The translations under genes were made by a program, and so were the position numbers. A stretch of 64,000 nucleotides of DNA. Source: Hyphomicrobiales bacterium (GTDB lineage: Bacteria; Pseudomonadota; Alphaproteobacteria; Rhizobiales; Rhizobiaceae). This document shows positions 43,687 through 52,238 of the stretch, piece after piece; positions within the stretch are counted from its first letter, which is position 1, and each line of letters starts with the position of its first letter. The notes below the pieces were generated by a model. It searched no databases. It saw only the letters and a list, made by a program, of their open reading frames with translations, and was not told where the DNA came from. The DNA lies in NCBI GenBank assembly GCA_900471815.1, contig UICE01000003.1:333558-397557 (forward strand), given 5' to 3'.

Positions 43687-45330
43687 TCAACTCGTTTGGA
43701 TGGCGAGAACGGTTTCCCGGTTGCGGAAAAGTGCGCGCAGGGAGACGTGCGTTAAAAGAATAATGAGCGCGAAAAGCGAAATACCGGCAATGAGCAGAAA
43801 CGCATCATTATAGGCGAGGATATTGGCTTCACGCGTCGTTTGTTGGGAAAGCAGCGCTATTCCTTCTGCGTTTAACAGGGTGCCGTCGGTAATCGATCGG
43901 CTATAACCCGCTGTCAGTTGCCCAACACGCTGAACCACAAGCGGATTAGATAGGACAATGCTTTCTGCCAGGATATTGGAATGGAATTTTTCGCGTATCG
44001 TTATGAACGTACCGAAAACCGCTTGCCCGAAAAGCCCCCCAAGACTTTGTGTGGCTAGAAACACGATAATGAAACTGAGAATGTAGTTTGGCCCGCGTTT
44101 CAACGCTGAACTTAGCCCGACGGACATGGCTGGCGGCAAGAAGAGAGCTGTGGCAGCCGCTATGCAAGCTTGACTCGCATACATTTGCGCTGGGCGCGTG
44201 AGGTTCGTTGATTGGCTGTCCATATAGGAGCCGGCAATAAGAAACATCAAGGCAACGGCATGGATCGCAGGCACTCTTTCGGGTGTCATCACTGCGGCAC
44301 ATGAGAGGCCTGCTACAATCATTGCCGCCATGGAAACCATATAGATCATGCTGATTTGATCGTTTAGTAGGCCCAGGTTTTGAAAGAAATTATTGGCGAC
44401 AGTTGATTGTTCGGAGACGACAAGCCTGAAAAGCAGAATTGTTCCGGCGAAATGAACGATCTCCTTGCTGGCAATCCAGCGGATATCGAGGAGGGGTTTT
44501 TCCCGGTTGAGCTCAATAATGACCGCAGCCGTAATGGTGACGACTGCAATAGCCAGAAGCACACCAAGCCAAGGGGCTTCAAACCACCAATAAAGCCTAC
44601 CAGTAACGAGTGTCACGGCGATACAACCGAAACCGATGGCTATCAAAAGATAGCTGACAATATCCAGTTTCTCGATGACCTTTGCCCTTGGTATGGGCGT
44701 CAGAGGGAGAAGATAGATAACGCCAAATGCGATAAGGGCGAGAGAAATTTCGAACGTATATAATCCGCCCCACTGGCCGATATCCAACAGCGTGGGCGAA
44801 AGCAGACGAGCCAGAGGCGAGGCCAGCGATATATTCGTTAGCACCAGACATATGGCTATTGTCATCTTGCGCGCCGGTGTGAACGCCTCAAGCATGTAAA
44901 GGAAGGCAAGACTCGACAATGGAGCTGCGGCAATGCCGCTGACAAAACGAATGATGATGGCCGATTGCAAATCTGTGACCACCAGATGCAGCAGCGATAC
45001 AAGCACGAAAATTGCCAAGCTTAACTGGGCAAAATTTCGCAAGCCATACTGATTTCTGATCTTGATAAGTGCAATCGACAGGCTGACATTGGGTGCCATA
45101 TAGGCAGCGATCAGCCAGGTGGTTTCGGTGTTTGTTGCACCGAGATAGCCCTGAATCTGCGGGATATTTGTAGCGATCAGATTCATTCCAAGGCCCTGCG
45201 TCATCGATAGCAGAGTTGACGCGCCAATATAGGCAGCCGAGCGGAGCGGATGCATAGGAACGGGCGCCGCAGGGGGAGGCGGTGCAGTTTTGATCGGATC
45301 ATAACCGACAAACTCAGCTTCGGGGAGCAT
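43687..45330 (-). CDS. MFS drug:H+ antiporter, DHA2 (EmrB-like)
   Basis: A 547-residue inner-membrane transporter with about 14 helices, the DHA2 size. The N-terminal cytosolic tail of about 30 residues is rich in Ala/Pro (APPPPAAPVPMHPLRS). Signature fragments include MTQGLGMNLIATNIPQIQGYLGATNTETTW (about 43-72), a family hallmark of EmrB-like pumps, and FVSGIAAAPLSSLAFLYMLEAFTPARK (about 128-155). It lies five bases after marR and four before the adaptor gene, so the three are one transcript. Substrates of relatives are hydrophobic toxicants, bile salts or uncouplers. Confidence 0.9.
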   Translation of the reverse strand: MLPEAEFVGYDPIKTAPPPPAAPVPMHPLRSAAYIGASTLLSMTQGLGMNLIATNIPQIQGYLGATNTETTWLIAAYMAPNVSLSIALIKIRNQYGLRNFAQLSLAIFVLVSLLHLVVTDLQSAIIIRFVSGIAAAPLSSLAFLYMLEAFTPARKMTIAICLVLTNISLASPLARLLSPTLLDIGQWGGLYTFEISLALIAFGVIYLLPLTPIPRAKVIEKLDIVSYLLIAIGFGCIAVTLVTGRLYWWFEAPWLGVLLAIAVVTITAAVIIELNREKPLLDIRWIASKEIVHFAGTILLFRLVVSEQSTVANNFFQNLGLLNDQISMIYMVSMAAMIVAGLSCAAVMTPERVPAIHAVALMFLIAGSYMDSQSTNLTRPAQMYASQACIAAATALFLPPAMSVGLSSALKRGPNYILSFIIVFLATQSLGGLFGQAVFGTFITIREKFHSNILAESIVLSNPLVVQRVGQLTAGYSRSITDGTLLNAEGIALLSQQTTREANILAYNDAFLLIAGISLFALIILLTHVSLRALFRNRETVLAIQTS

Positions 45331-45335
45331 GTGGC

Positions 45336-45782
45336 TCAGTCCCTCTCGTCGAGTTCGTTGATATTGCGGTTAATTGACCGAAGGACATCTATTGTGTTCT
45401 GCAGGTCTTCGCTCTCGATACCCGCCAGGACATCAGCGCGCAGCTTTTGGGCAAGATCATTGACCTTTTTTGCTAATGTCCTGCCGGTCACTGTGATGTG
45501 AATTTCCTTGGCGCGCCGGTCCCCTTCTGCCTCTTTGCGTTGAATGAATCCCTGACTCTCAAGACCGTCAAGCAAGCGCACCATGGTGGGTGTTTCTATA
45601 TCCAGCTCTTCTGCAAGCTCCTTTTGATTGAGCACTGCAAGCCTGTCGAGCAGCAACAATGTCCGCGCTCTGGCTTGTGTCAGTCCTAATTCTTTCACAC
45701 GCGAATCAAAATGCGTGCGCAGCTTTCGGCTGGCTCTGCCCAATTCGTCCACAAAAATAAAATGTAAGCCACGATGTGCCAT
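45336..45782 (-). CDS. MarR-family regulator of the efflux operon
   Basis: A 148-residue winged-helix regulator of normal MarR length. The DNA-binding core runs from about 45 to 110 (RARTLLLLDRLAVLNQKELAEEL, TPTMVRLLDGLESQGFIQRKEAEGDRRAKEIHITVTG). It is the first gene of marR-emrB-emrA, five bases before the pump gene, so likely an autorepressor lifted by pump substrates. A 24-base near-palindrome 13 bases before its start is a fitting operator. Confidence 0.91.
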   Translation of the reverse strand: MAHRGLHFIFVDELGRASRKLRTHFDSRVKELGLTQARARTLLLLDRLAVLNQKELAEELDIETPTMVRLLDGLESQGFIQRKEAEGDRRAKEIHITVTGRTLAKKVNDLAQKLRADVLAGIESEDLQNTIDVLRSINRNINELDERD

Positions 45783-45794
45783 AAGATAGCCGTA

Positions 45795-45818
45795 TAATAA
45801 GTAGGTTGCTAATTATTA
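45795..45818. promoter_or_regulatory. Candidate MarR operator
   Basis: TAATAAGTAGG, TT, GCTAATTATTA: an 11-base inverted repeat with 9 of 11 matching pairs, 13 bases upstream of the marR start, over the expected promoter. The size and AT-rich arms fit MarR operators. Binding is inferred. Confidence 0.5.
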
Positions 45819-45860
45819 ACGTGCGATATAACTCCAAACGGATTGGATTTCAAGGTCGTG

Positions 45861-46361
45861 TTAGCGTAGATCGAGACGCAGGAGTTCGTCCGTATAAGAT
45901 TTGCCGTCGATACGCAGGGCATCCTTCTCCACGCCGAACACCTCAAAACCCAAGCTGAGATAGAGCGTGCGGGCTGTAATATTGGCAGCCATGACGGTCG
46001 CGTGTAATGTATCAACGTGATTTCGAGCGTAATCGATAACTGCCAGCGTCAGTCTTTTTCCGAGCTGATGCCCGCGCCAACTCTCATCCACATAAACACC
46101 CCAAAGCAAACCCTTGTGTTTTTGCTTTGTCTTGGAGTTTGCGGCAAAGCCTGCAACGCCGATCAGTTCACCTTCAGCAAATGCACCGAAAACGGCGTTT
46201 GGCAGAGCGTCAAGGCGGCAGCGAATTTCGGCCATGTCGCGATCGGCCTCTTCTTCATAACTTGAGCCGAATGCTTCCGGCGCCGCTTGCAATCCATGTA
46301 AGCGCAGTCGCTGGAATTGCTCTGCATCCTTCCTGTTCAATACCCGGATCGAAATATTCAT
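45861..46361 (-). CDS. GNAT-family N-acetyltransferase
   Basis: A 166-residue GCN5-related acetyltransferase. The acetyl-CoA loop is in SWRGHQLGKRLTLAVIDYAR (about 95) and the C-terminal ARTLYLSLGFEVFGVEKDAL segment (about 130) is the usual last part of the fold. The substrate is not identifiable. The ATG at 46361 follows TTGGAG by eight bases; the frame extends to 46412 but that part lacks a site. It stands alone, 78 bases from the marR promoter and in the same direction. Confidence 0.87.
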   Translation of the reverse strand: MNISIRVLNRKDAEQFQRLRLHGLQAAPEAFGSSYEEEADRDMAEIRCRLDALPNAVFGAFAEGELIGVAGFAANSKTKQKHKGLLWGVYVDESWRGHQLGKRLTLAVIDYARNHVDTLHATVMAANITARTLYLSLGFEVFGVEKDALRIDGKSYTDELLRLDLR

Positions 46362-46533
46362 ATTCGGACTCCAAATATCACATCGTGACAGGCAGATGAC
46401 GAATGTCGCCATGTTTACAAAGAGATATCCACATAAGAGTTGAATGAAAATGAAAATAGAACTCCATTCCGCCTTATTTCAGATAGAGTGGATTCGAGGG
46501 GCCACTTGAGTACCTAGGAGAGGATTAAAACAC

Positions 46534-46890
46534 ATGAAGAATAAATTTGTTATCGCCTTGGCAGCTGTATCGTTGTTTGCTTTGGCTGGCTGCGGTGAAA
46601 GCGAGCAGAAGACCGAAACGCCACCTGCTACAACTGAAGCACCAGCTCCAGCACCGGCGCCGGCTCCAACAGCGGTTGAACCAGCAAAGCCAATGACTGC
46701 TCAAGACGCGATGAAGACCATTAAAGAGCAGGCTGCAACCATGACTGCTGAGCAAAAGCAGGCTGCCGTCGAAACCGCCCGCAAGGCAGCTGAAGAAGCC
46801 GCAAAAGCGGCGGGACAAACAGCCGATCAGGTTAAAGCCGCTGCCGACGCAGCTGAAAAAGCCATCAAGGATGCGCTTGGCGTTCAATAA
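46534..46890 (+). CDS. Small Ala/Pro/Lys-rich lipoprotein
   Basis: A 118-residue predicted lipoprotein. Signal peptide with lipobox LAGC (Cys about 20), a Pro/Ala/Thr-rich spacer (about 30-55) containing APAPAPAPAP, then a long helical part of low complexity rich in Ala, Lys, Glu and Gln (about 60-118) with LEA/histone H1-like EAAKAAGQ and EKAIKDAL repeats. No enzymatic motif is seen. Preceded by AGGAG. The name follows composition; it may be a cell-envelope spacer or stress protein (inference). The Met-poor Ala/Lys codon use is typical of its composition, not a sign of transfer. Confidence 0.8.
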   Translation: MKNKFVIALAAVSLFALAGCGESEQKTETPPATTEAPAPAPAPAPTAVEPAKPMTAQDAMKTIKEQAATMTAEQKQAAVETARKAAEEAAKAAGQTADQVKAAADAAEKAIKDALGVQ

Positions 46891-47011
46891 AATTCAATTG
46901 GCAGGTACGGCAGGCCTCATGTTTGCCGTACCTACGCCCATCTATGTCAAACAGTTTTGATGCGTAATTATCTCTCTCGCAATTGCGAAAAACTTTGAAT
47001 AAAATAGAGCC

Positions 47012-47731
47012 ATGTCTATTTGGCGCCGCATCAGCGATTTCATCACCACCACAGCAGTCGATGCATTCTCCAGCATTATCGAGGCTGTACGTACCGCATT
47101 TGAAGGCGATCCCGAAACGCGGCGACGCGTTGCGTTTTCGATAGCAATGATTGCCTTGTCGGCCAAAATGGCCAAGGCAGATGGCATTGTATCGCAAGCC
47201 GAGGTTAATGCGTTCCACGACATTTTTCATGTGCCTGAGCAGTATCAGGACCAAGTCACCAGATTATATAATCTGGCAAAGCAGGATGTCGCGGGTTACG
47301 AGGCCTACGCAACGCAGTTGGCTTCACTTTGCGGTTCCGGTCACCGGAACTGTCAAATGCTGGAAGATGTTCTTGATGGGCTTTTCCATATTGCCAAGGC
47401 CGATGGCGCATTGCACGACAAGGAATTGACATTTCTCGGCACGGTTGCGGAAATCTTTGCCCTTGATGAGGAAAAGTTTGACCGTGTCCTTGCGCGGCAT
47501 GTCGGGCGTGGACAGGCAGACCCATATCTGGTCTTGGGTCTGGCGCGGAATGTAAATTTTGAGACTGCGCGCAAGCAGTATCGCGCGCTGGTTAGGGAAA
47601 ACCATCCGGATATGTTGATTGCCCGAGGTGTGCCGGAAGAATTCATAGCTATCGCCAATCAACGTATAGCGGCTATCAATGCGGCTTGGGAACAAGTCGA
47701 AAAAGACCTGAAGGCATATGAACGCGTTTAA
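47012..47731 (+). CDS. TerB-like / J-domain protein, DjlA-like
   Basis: A 239-residue protein with an N-terminal TerB-like helical domain (about 30-150; KMAKADGIVSQAEV and HIAKADGALHDKEL are its two acidic-loop repeats) and a C-terminal J domain (about 170-239) with the HPD triad in ENHPDML. Unlike E. coli DjlA it lacks an obvious N-terminal membrane helix. J domains stimulate DnaK ATPase, so this is a probable co-chaperone. The stop lies within the start of the amidase gene (14-base overlap), which links chaperone and cell-wall functions in one transcript. Confidence 0.88.
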   Translation: MSIWRRISDFITTTAVDAFSSIIEAVRTAFEGDPETRRRVAFSIAMIALSAKMAKADGIVSQAEVNAFHDIFHVPEQYQDQVTRLYNLAKQDVAGYEAYATQLASLCGSGHRNCQMLEDVLDGLFHIAKADGALHDKELTFLGTVAEIFALDEEKFDRVLARHVGRGQADPYLVLGLARNVNFETARKQYRALVRENHPDMLIARGVPEEFIAIANQRIAAINAAWEQVEKDLKAYERV

Positions 47732-48482
47732 GCCCGATCATTTAAACGTGGCAGTTCACGCGTCGCCAAATTTCGGTCCCCGCAAGGATGGCAAGCGCCC
47801 GCATATTCTTATCCTGCATTATACTGGCATGGAGACGGGCGAAGCTGCCGAAAACTGGCTGGCAAACCCGGAAAGCGAAGTTTCCGCGCATTATGTCGTG
47901 CATGAAGACGGCAGGATCGTGCAATTGGTTTCCGAAAGTGAGCGCGCCTGGCATGCCGGAAAGGGCTCGTGGAAGGGCGAAACGGATATTAATTCTTGCT
48001 CAATCGGGATTGAAATCGTCAATGGCGGCCCGCTACTTGGATTCCCGGTGTTTCCGGGCGAACAGATCGACGCGGTTATCGACCTTTGCAAAGGCATAAT
48101 CTCGCGCAATGGAATTCGCCCTGAAAATGTCCTTGCTCATTCAGATGTCGCACCTGCACGCAAGATCGACCCCGGCGAGAAATTCCCTTGGCCAGTGCTA
48201 TTTAATTCCGGCGTGGGGCATTGGGTCGATCCGGCTCCGGTGCGCGGTGGTCGGTTCTTTTCTGCTGGTGATCAAGGGCAGCCAGTGGAGGCTTTGCAGT
48301 CCATGCTGGCTCTTTATGGCTACGGCGTACCCATTGATGGGGTCTTCGGAAATGCGACCGAATTGAGTGTTTTGGCCTTCCAGCGCCACTTTCGGCCGGC
48401 AAAAGTGGACGGAGTCGCGGACATGTCAACCATTGAAACGCTGCACAAGCTACTTTCTGCACTCCCGGCATTGTCAGCATAA
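47718..48482 (+). CDS. N-acetylmuramoyl-L-alanine amidase, AmiD/AmpD-like, with peptidoglycan-binding domain
   Basis: A 254-residue zinc amidase. Amidase_2 domain about 25-155 with ILILHYTGMETGEAA (first His), VSAHYVVHEDGRIVQLV, RAWHAGKGSWKG (second His) and LAHSDVAPARKIDPG (third His/Asp). PG_binding_1 domain about 180-250 (LQSMLALYGYGVPIDGVFGNAT). No signal peptide is visible at the chosen ATG, so it may be cytosolic like AmpD and act on recycled muropeptides, or be exported by another route. It overlaps the DjlA-like gene by 14 bases. Confidence 0.9.
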   Translation: MNAFKPDHLNVAVHASPNFGPRKDGKRPHILILHYTGMETGEAAENWLANPESEVSAHYVVHEDGRIVQLVSESERAWHAGKGSWKGETDINSCSIGIEIVNGGPLLGFPVFPGEQIDAVIDLCKGIISRNGIRPENVLAHSDVAPARKIDPGEKFPWPVLFNSGVGHWVDPAPVRGGRFFSAGDQGQPVEALQSMLALYGYGVPIDGVFGNATELSVLAFQRHFRPAKVDGVADMSTIETLHKLLSALPALSA

Positions 48483-48696
48483 CGTATTGAACGTTAAAGC
48501 CTTTTCTGAGGGAAATTGTGCGATGCAGCATATATATTACAATGGGTTACACAAAGTTATTTGATGTATCAATATTCGGCTGCATTGGGCCGTCACATCC
48601 TAGCCCAGTGTTTCGGGCAGCCCATTTTGGATTTTTGGGCTCGGAACGTTCCCGGCGCGCATCTTTCGTGCGGCCCAAGAAATTAAACGGAAAACG

Positions 48697-49455
48697 ATGA
48701 CAAATAGATTTGGTATGATTTGCGCCCTTGTTGGGGCGGTGGCTTTGTTTGGTTCAAATTCAGCATTCAGCAAACCGGTCGAGGCCCAGCCGACAAACCT
48801 GGCCGATTATCTGAAGGCAAAGCGTGTTGAAGCCGATAAGAAAAAAACGACCGAAAAAACTGCAAAGAAGGTTGATGGAAAGAGCCAGGGCAAGAAGGTA
48901 AGTGCCAAGGTTTCATCCGGTAAAAAGGCTGCAGTAAAAACTCAGCGTATCTCAAAAAAGATTTCTGGTTCCAAGCGTCCGGTCGTTCAGGCAAAAGCCC
49001 GTTTCAAGACCACGACAGTAAACAGCCGCATTGATACAATGACAACCGGCAGCATTGCATCTGCCGCCTCTGCTGGTGGTTCGACCAAATATTCCAGCAT
49101 CATCTCTTCTTACGCAGCGTCTTACGGTGTTCCGATTGCACTTGCTCATGCGGTCGTCCGCGTGGAAAGCAACTACCGGGCTGACATGACTGGCCGTGCT
49201 GGTGAGGTTGGTTTGATGCAGATCAAATATTCGACGGCACAGGGCTTGGGCTACACAGGTAGCCGTCAGGCGCTCTATAATCCCGATACGAATATTCGTT
49301 GGGGTATGAAGTATCTTGCCGGAGCCCATAAGCTTGGCAATGGCACGACTTGCGGCACGATCCTGCGCTATAATGCAGGGCACGGCGCCACCCGGATGAA
49401 TCCGATTTCGGCCAATTATTGTGCCAAGGTCAAACTGCAAATGGCGGCCAACTAA
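48697..49455 (+). CDS. Lytic transglycosylase, SLT family 1
   Basis: A 252-residue exported murein transglycosylase. Signal peptide about 1-25 (ending SAFS), then a strongly basic Lys-rich spacer (about 45-110) that could bind anionic wall polymers or lipids, then the SLT domain (about 140-250): ALAHAVVRVESNYRADMT (catalytic Glu), AGEVGLMQIKYSTAQGLGY and TILRYNAGHG. The gap upstream (214 bases) shows no gene. A clear terminator follows. The basic spacer is unusual among short SLT proteins. Confidence 0.91.
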   Translation: MTNRFGMICALVGAVALFGSNSAFSKPVEAQPTNLADYLKAKRVEADKKKTTEKTAKKVDGKSQGKKVSAKVSSGKKAAVKTQRISKKISGSKRPVVQAKARFKTTTVNSRIDTMTTGSIASAASAGGSTKYSSIISSYAASYGVPIALAHAVVRVESNYRADMTGRAGEVGLMQIKYSTAQGLGYTGSRQALYNPDTNIRWGMKYLAGAHKLGNGTTCGTILRYNAGHGATRMNPISANYCAKVKLQMAAN

Positions 49456-49478
49456 GCATTCGCTTGTTGCTTTGAGGA

Positions 49479-49505
49479 AGGCTGGATGACTATCCAGCCT
49501 TTTTT
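49479..49505 (+). terminator. Rho-independent terminator after the transglycosylase gene
   Basis: Nine-base-pair stem AGGCTGGAT / ATCCAGCCT with a four-base loop, then TTTTT. Separates the transglycosylase gene from rnpB. Confidence 0.92.
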
Positions 49506-49540
49506 CATTTGCCTTTTCTGGAAGATAGGCATTTATACGG

Positions 49541-49976
49541 GCGCCAGCTGGCCGGGCAGCCGCGCATGTCATAAGCCGAAAGGCGGCATGTGAGGAAAGT
49601 CCGGGCTCCAGGGAAACACGGTGCCGGATAACGTCCGGCGGGGGCGACCCTAGGGAAAGTGCCACAGAAAGGAAACCGCCCCGTCTTTCGTTGTGCCGCG
49701 TCTATAATGGATGGGACACAAGGAATGACGGGGTAAGGGTGAAAGGGTGGGGTAAGAGCCCACCGCGCAACTGGTAACAGGGGCGGCAAGGCAAACCCCA
49801 CCGGGAGCAAAACCGAATAGGGACGGCGTGCCTGACGAAAGTCAGGCGATCAGTTTCCGGGTCAGTCGTCCGGGTAGGTTGCAGGAGGCGGATGGCAACA
49901 TCCGTCCAAGATGAATGGCTGCCGCGCCGGATGCAAATCCGGCCATACAGAACCCGGCTTACAGGCCAGCTGGCAC
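49541..49976 (+). ncRNA. rnpB: RNase P RNA, bacterial class A
   Basis: Catalytic RNA of RNase P, which matures tRNA 5' ends. The 5' conserved GAGGAAAGTCCGGGCTCC block starts near 49591 and the 3' conserved ACAGAACCCGGCTTACAGGCC block lies near 49946. The ends pair through GCCAGCTGGCC (49543-49553) with GGCCAGCTGGC (49964-49974), the P1 stem. Internal AGGGTGAAAGGGTG and GGTAAGAGCCCACCGCG blocks (about 49738-49770) are typical of the alphaproteobacterial form. Ends are given from the P1 stem and may be off by a few bases. Confidence 0.95.
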
Positions 49977-50340
49977 TTTAAACTCTGCGATTATTTATCA
50001 TTCTCCCCGTAAGGGAGGGGACTGGTTTGCGATTCCTAACGCTTCATTAAGCTTAATGATGGATAAATTCAGAATCGCCGGAAGTGTGCTTGGTTTTGCC
50101 AGCTACTTCCATCCTGTGTACTCTAATCCCATTGACGCCCATAGTGCCCCATGATATCGATTGATTTCATCAGTAGCGTTCAGTCGACACGGTGTTTCCC
50201 GACATTGGATCTTGCCATGCAGGGCCGGCATTTCGCCGGAGTTTCGACGCGCGCTTATGAGATTCTGTCTCCTCGGTTGCAGGGAGAGGCAGGGGCAGAA
50301 CGATCAGAGACCCTTGAGGTCAGAACGGCGGGATTAAGCT
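49977..50340 (+). promoter_or_regulatory. mraZ promoter and leader region
   Basis: About 360 bases without a gene between rnpB and mraZ. A sigma-70-like promoter TTGCCA (50096-50101), 17 bases, TACTCT (50119-50124) is followed by the MraZ-type repeats. The leader of about 210 bases from the predicted start contains a small stem CCGGCATTTCGCCGG near 50223. A longer frame that would extend rsmH back to 50151 runs through this region and mraZ and is not real. Confidence 0.55.
50127..50151 (-). promoter_or_regulatory. MraZ box: three TGGGN repeats with 5-base spacers
   Basis: Minus strand: TGGGG, CACTA, TGGGC, GTCAA, TGGGA. Three 5-base repeats with exact 5-base spacers, the arrangement known for MraZ, overlapping the predicted transcription start of the promoter at 50096-50124. 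This fits autorepression of the dcw cluster by MraZ. Orientation is opposite to the gene. Prediction from sequence only. Confidence 0.65.
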
Positions 50341-50784
50341 TTGAACCGGTTCCTCGGGCATATGACGAACAGGATCGACGCAAAGGGGCGGGTTTCCGTT
50401 CCGGCTCAGTTTCGTCTGATTGTGCAGTCCGCCGGTCATACGGAGCTTTATGCCCTACGCTCTCTTCATCTTCCTGCTCTGGATGTGGGCGGACCGGAAC
50501 TGTTGACCCGATTCGACAAAAAGCTGGAAAGCGAAGATCCGTTTGCGGAGACAGCGGACGATATGTCGTTTTATCTTCACGCGGACGGCGGCTTCCTCAA
50601 ATTGGACGCAGATGGGCGGATTACGGTGACGGATTTCCTGCGGGAACATACGGGCATCTCCACAGATGTGACCTTTGCGGGGGCGAATACGCATTTTCAA
50701 ATGTGGCAGCCGGATCAATTCGAAGCGCATCGCAAAACAGTTCGGGCCCGGCTCGCGGAAAAACGCCGTCTGGAGGCGAATTGA
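50341..50784 (+). CDS. mraZ: Transcriptional regulator MraZ
   Basis: A 147-residue DNA-binding protein with two AbrB-like halves, each with a [10 protein letters not shown]-type turn: residues about 10-25 ([16 protein letters not shown]) and about 90-105 ([17 protein letters not shown]). In other bacteria it represses its own operon by binding TGGGN repeats. The start is TTG at 50341; an in-frame TAA at 50335 leaves no earlier choice, and the next ATG (residue 8) would cut the conserved MNRFLGH start. GGCGGGA lies a few bases upstream. The stop overlaps the rsmH start by one base. Confidence 0.93.
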   Translation: MNRFLGHMTNRIDAKGRVSVPAQFRLIVQSAGHTELYALRSLHLPALDVGGPELLTRFDKKLESEDPFAETADDMSFYLHADGGFLKLDADGRITVTDFLREHTGISTDVTFAGANTHFQMWQPDQFEAHRKTVRARLAEKRRLEAN

Positions 50785-51821
50785 TGACCGGTTCTGACGC
50801 GGATAATGGCTCAAAAAACGCAGATGATCGTCATGTCCCGGTTCTGCTTGATGAAGTCATTGCTGCCTTGCAGCCGGATAAGGGCCAGCGAATTATCGAT
50901 GGAACCTTTGGAGCTGGTGGTTACACCAAGCGTATTCTTGAAACGGGCGCTGACGTAACGGCAATTGATCGCGATCCTTCTGCGATCGAAGCTGGCCGTG
51001 CCCTGGAAAAAGACTACGCGGGAAGGCTGACCCTCGTTCAAGGCACCTTTTCGACGCTGGATCAGGTTGCTCTTCTGGGTGCTCCCGATGGCATTGTTCT
51101 TGATATCGGTGTTTCGTCCATGCAAATTGACGAAGCCGAGCGTGGCTTTTCTTTCCAAAAAGATGGACCACTCGATATGCGCATGTCGAGTTCGGGTCCG
51201 AGTGCTGCTGATGTGGTCAATCGTCTCAAAATTGGCGACCTCGCGCGCATTTTCAATTTTCTCGGGGAAGAGCGCAACGCGGGCCGTATCGCCCGTATGA
51301 TCGACAAGCGGCGTGCGACGGAGCCGTTTCATCGTACCCGCGATCTGGCCAATGCAATCGAAGCTCTGGTTGGTCGAAATCCAAAAGTTCCGATTCATCC
51401 GGCGACGCGTGTCTTTCAGGCGCTGCGTATTTTTGTGAATGATGAGCTCGGCGAATTGGTGCGCGCATTGCACGCGGCTGAACGTGTGTTGAAGCCCGGC
51501 GGGCGGCTCGTTGTTGTAACATTCCATTCGCTTGAAGATCGCATCGTTAAACGCTTCTTTGCAGATCGTTCAGGCGCAGGCGGCGGCTCGCGTCATTTGC
51601 CGCAGGTCGAGCAGCGCCGCGCCACATTTACCCCGGTTGGCAAGGGGATCGTTGCGCCGACAGAGGCGGAGGCGGCGCGCAATCCGCGGGCACGTTCCGC
51701 CAAGCTTCGCGCAGGCATCCGCACGGATAGTGCGCCGCTTGTCGAAGATCATGCGATTTATGGTTTGCCTAATCTGCCCATATTTCATGAAACCCAGTCT
51801 CAGAAGAAAATGGGGAGTTGA
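50784..51821 (+). CDS. rsmH: 16S rRNA m4C1402 methyltransferase RsmH (MraW)
   Basis: Methylates N4 of C1402 in 16S rRNA with SAM. 345 residues. SAM-binding [29 protein letters not shown] (about 36-65), [15 protein letters not shown] (about 100), [13 protein letters not shown] (about 117) and the C-terminal [18 protein letters not shown] (about 240) are family motifs. The ATG overlaps mraZ by one base; the frame is open far upstream through mraZ but only this start gives the family N-terminus. Four bases separate it from ftsL. Confidence 0.95.
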   Translation: MTGSDADNGSKNADDRHVPVLLDEVIAALQPDKGQRIIDGTFGAGGYTKRILETGADVTAIDRDPSAIEAGRALEKDYAGRLTLVQGTFSTLDQVALLGAPDGIVLDIGVSSMQIDEAERGFSFQKDGPLDMRMSSSGPSAADVVNRLKIGDLARIFNFLGEERNAGRIARMIDKRRATEPFHRTRDLANAIEALVGRNPKVPIHPATRVFQALRIFVNDELGELVRALHAAERVLKPGGRLVVVTFHSLEDRIVKRFFADRSGAGGGSRHLPQVEQRRATFTPVGKGIVAPTEAEAARNPRARSAKLRAGIRTDSAPLVEDHAIYGLPNLPIFHETQSQKKMGS

Positions 51822-51824
51822 CCA

Positions 51825-52238
51825 GTGCTGCGTACCTTCGACATCATTTTGATCGGGTTGATGATAGCGGCGGCGTCGATAACCTATAAGATCAAGCACG
51901 ACGCCGAGAAGCAGATGAATCAAGTGACGAAGCTTGAGCGCATGATCTCGGATGAGAACGATACGATTGATCTCTTGAAGGCTGATTGGAGTTTGCTCAC
52001 CCAGCCAAACCGTTTGCAAAAACTGATAGAGACCTTCCAGGGTCAGCTTGATCTTCAACTCGTTGAAGCCAATCAGATTATAGACATCAATGATCTGCCC
52101 CAACCAAAGCCGGTTGTTTTTGACTCTGTCGCAGACATCATCACCGAAGCCAGCGCCAAGGACTTGAAGCCGGATTCTACGTTGACCGGCAGCGTGGCAA
52201 AAAAGGCTAATCCCGCACCAAAAGGAGCTGCACAATAA
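51825..52238 (+). CDS. ftsL: Cell division protein FtsL
   Basis: A 137-residue bitopic protein: N-terminal membrane helix (about 5-22), then a coiled coil (about 28-70) with MNQVTKLERMISDENDTIDLLKADW and TQPNRLQKL, a pattern found in alphaproteobacterial FtsL. It links FtsQB to FtsWI at the septum. Start is a GTG at 51825, four bases after the rsmH stop. FtsL is poorly conserved, so the call rests on topology and its place between rsmH and ftsI. The stop overlaps the ftsI start by one base. Confidence 0.9.
   Translation: MLRTFDIILIGLMIAAASITYKIKHDAEKQMNQVTKLERMISDENDTIDLLKADWSLLTQPNRLQKLIETFQGQLDLQLVEANQIIDINDLPQPKPVVFDSVADIITEASAKDLKPDSTLTGSVAKKANPAPKGAAQ

Noticed and set aside
50151-50783. 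N-terminal extension of rsmH over the mraZ leader and gene
   Set aside because: mraZ is a real gene in another frame there; rsmH begins naturally at its one-base overlap with mraZ.
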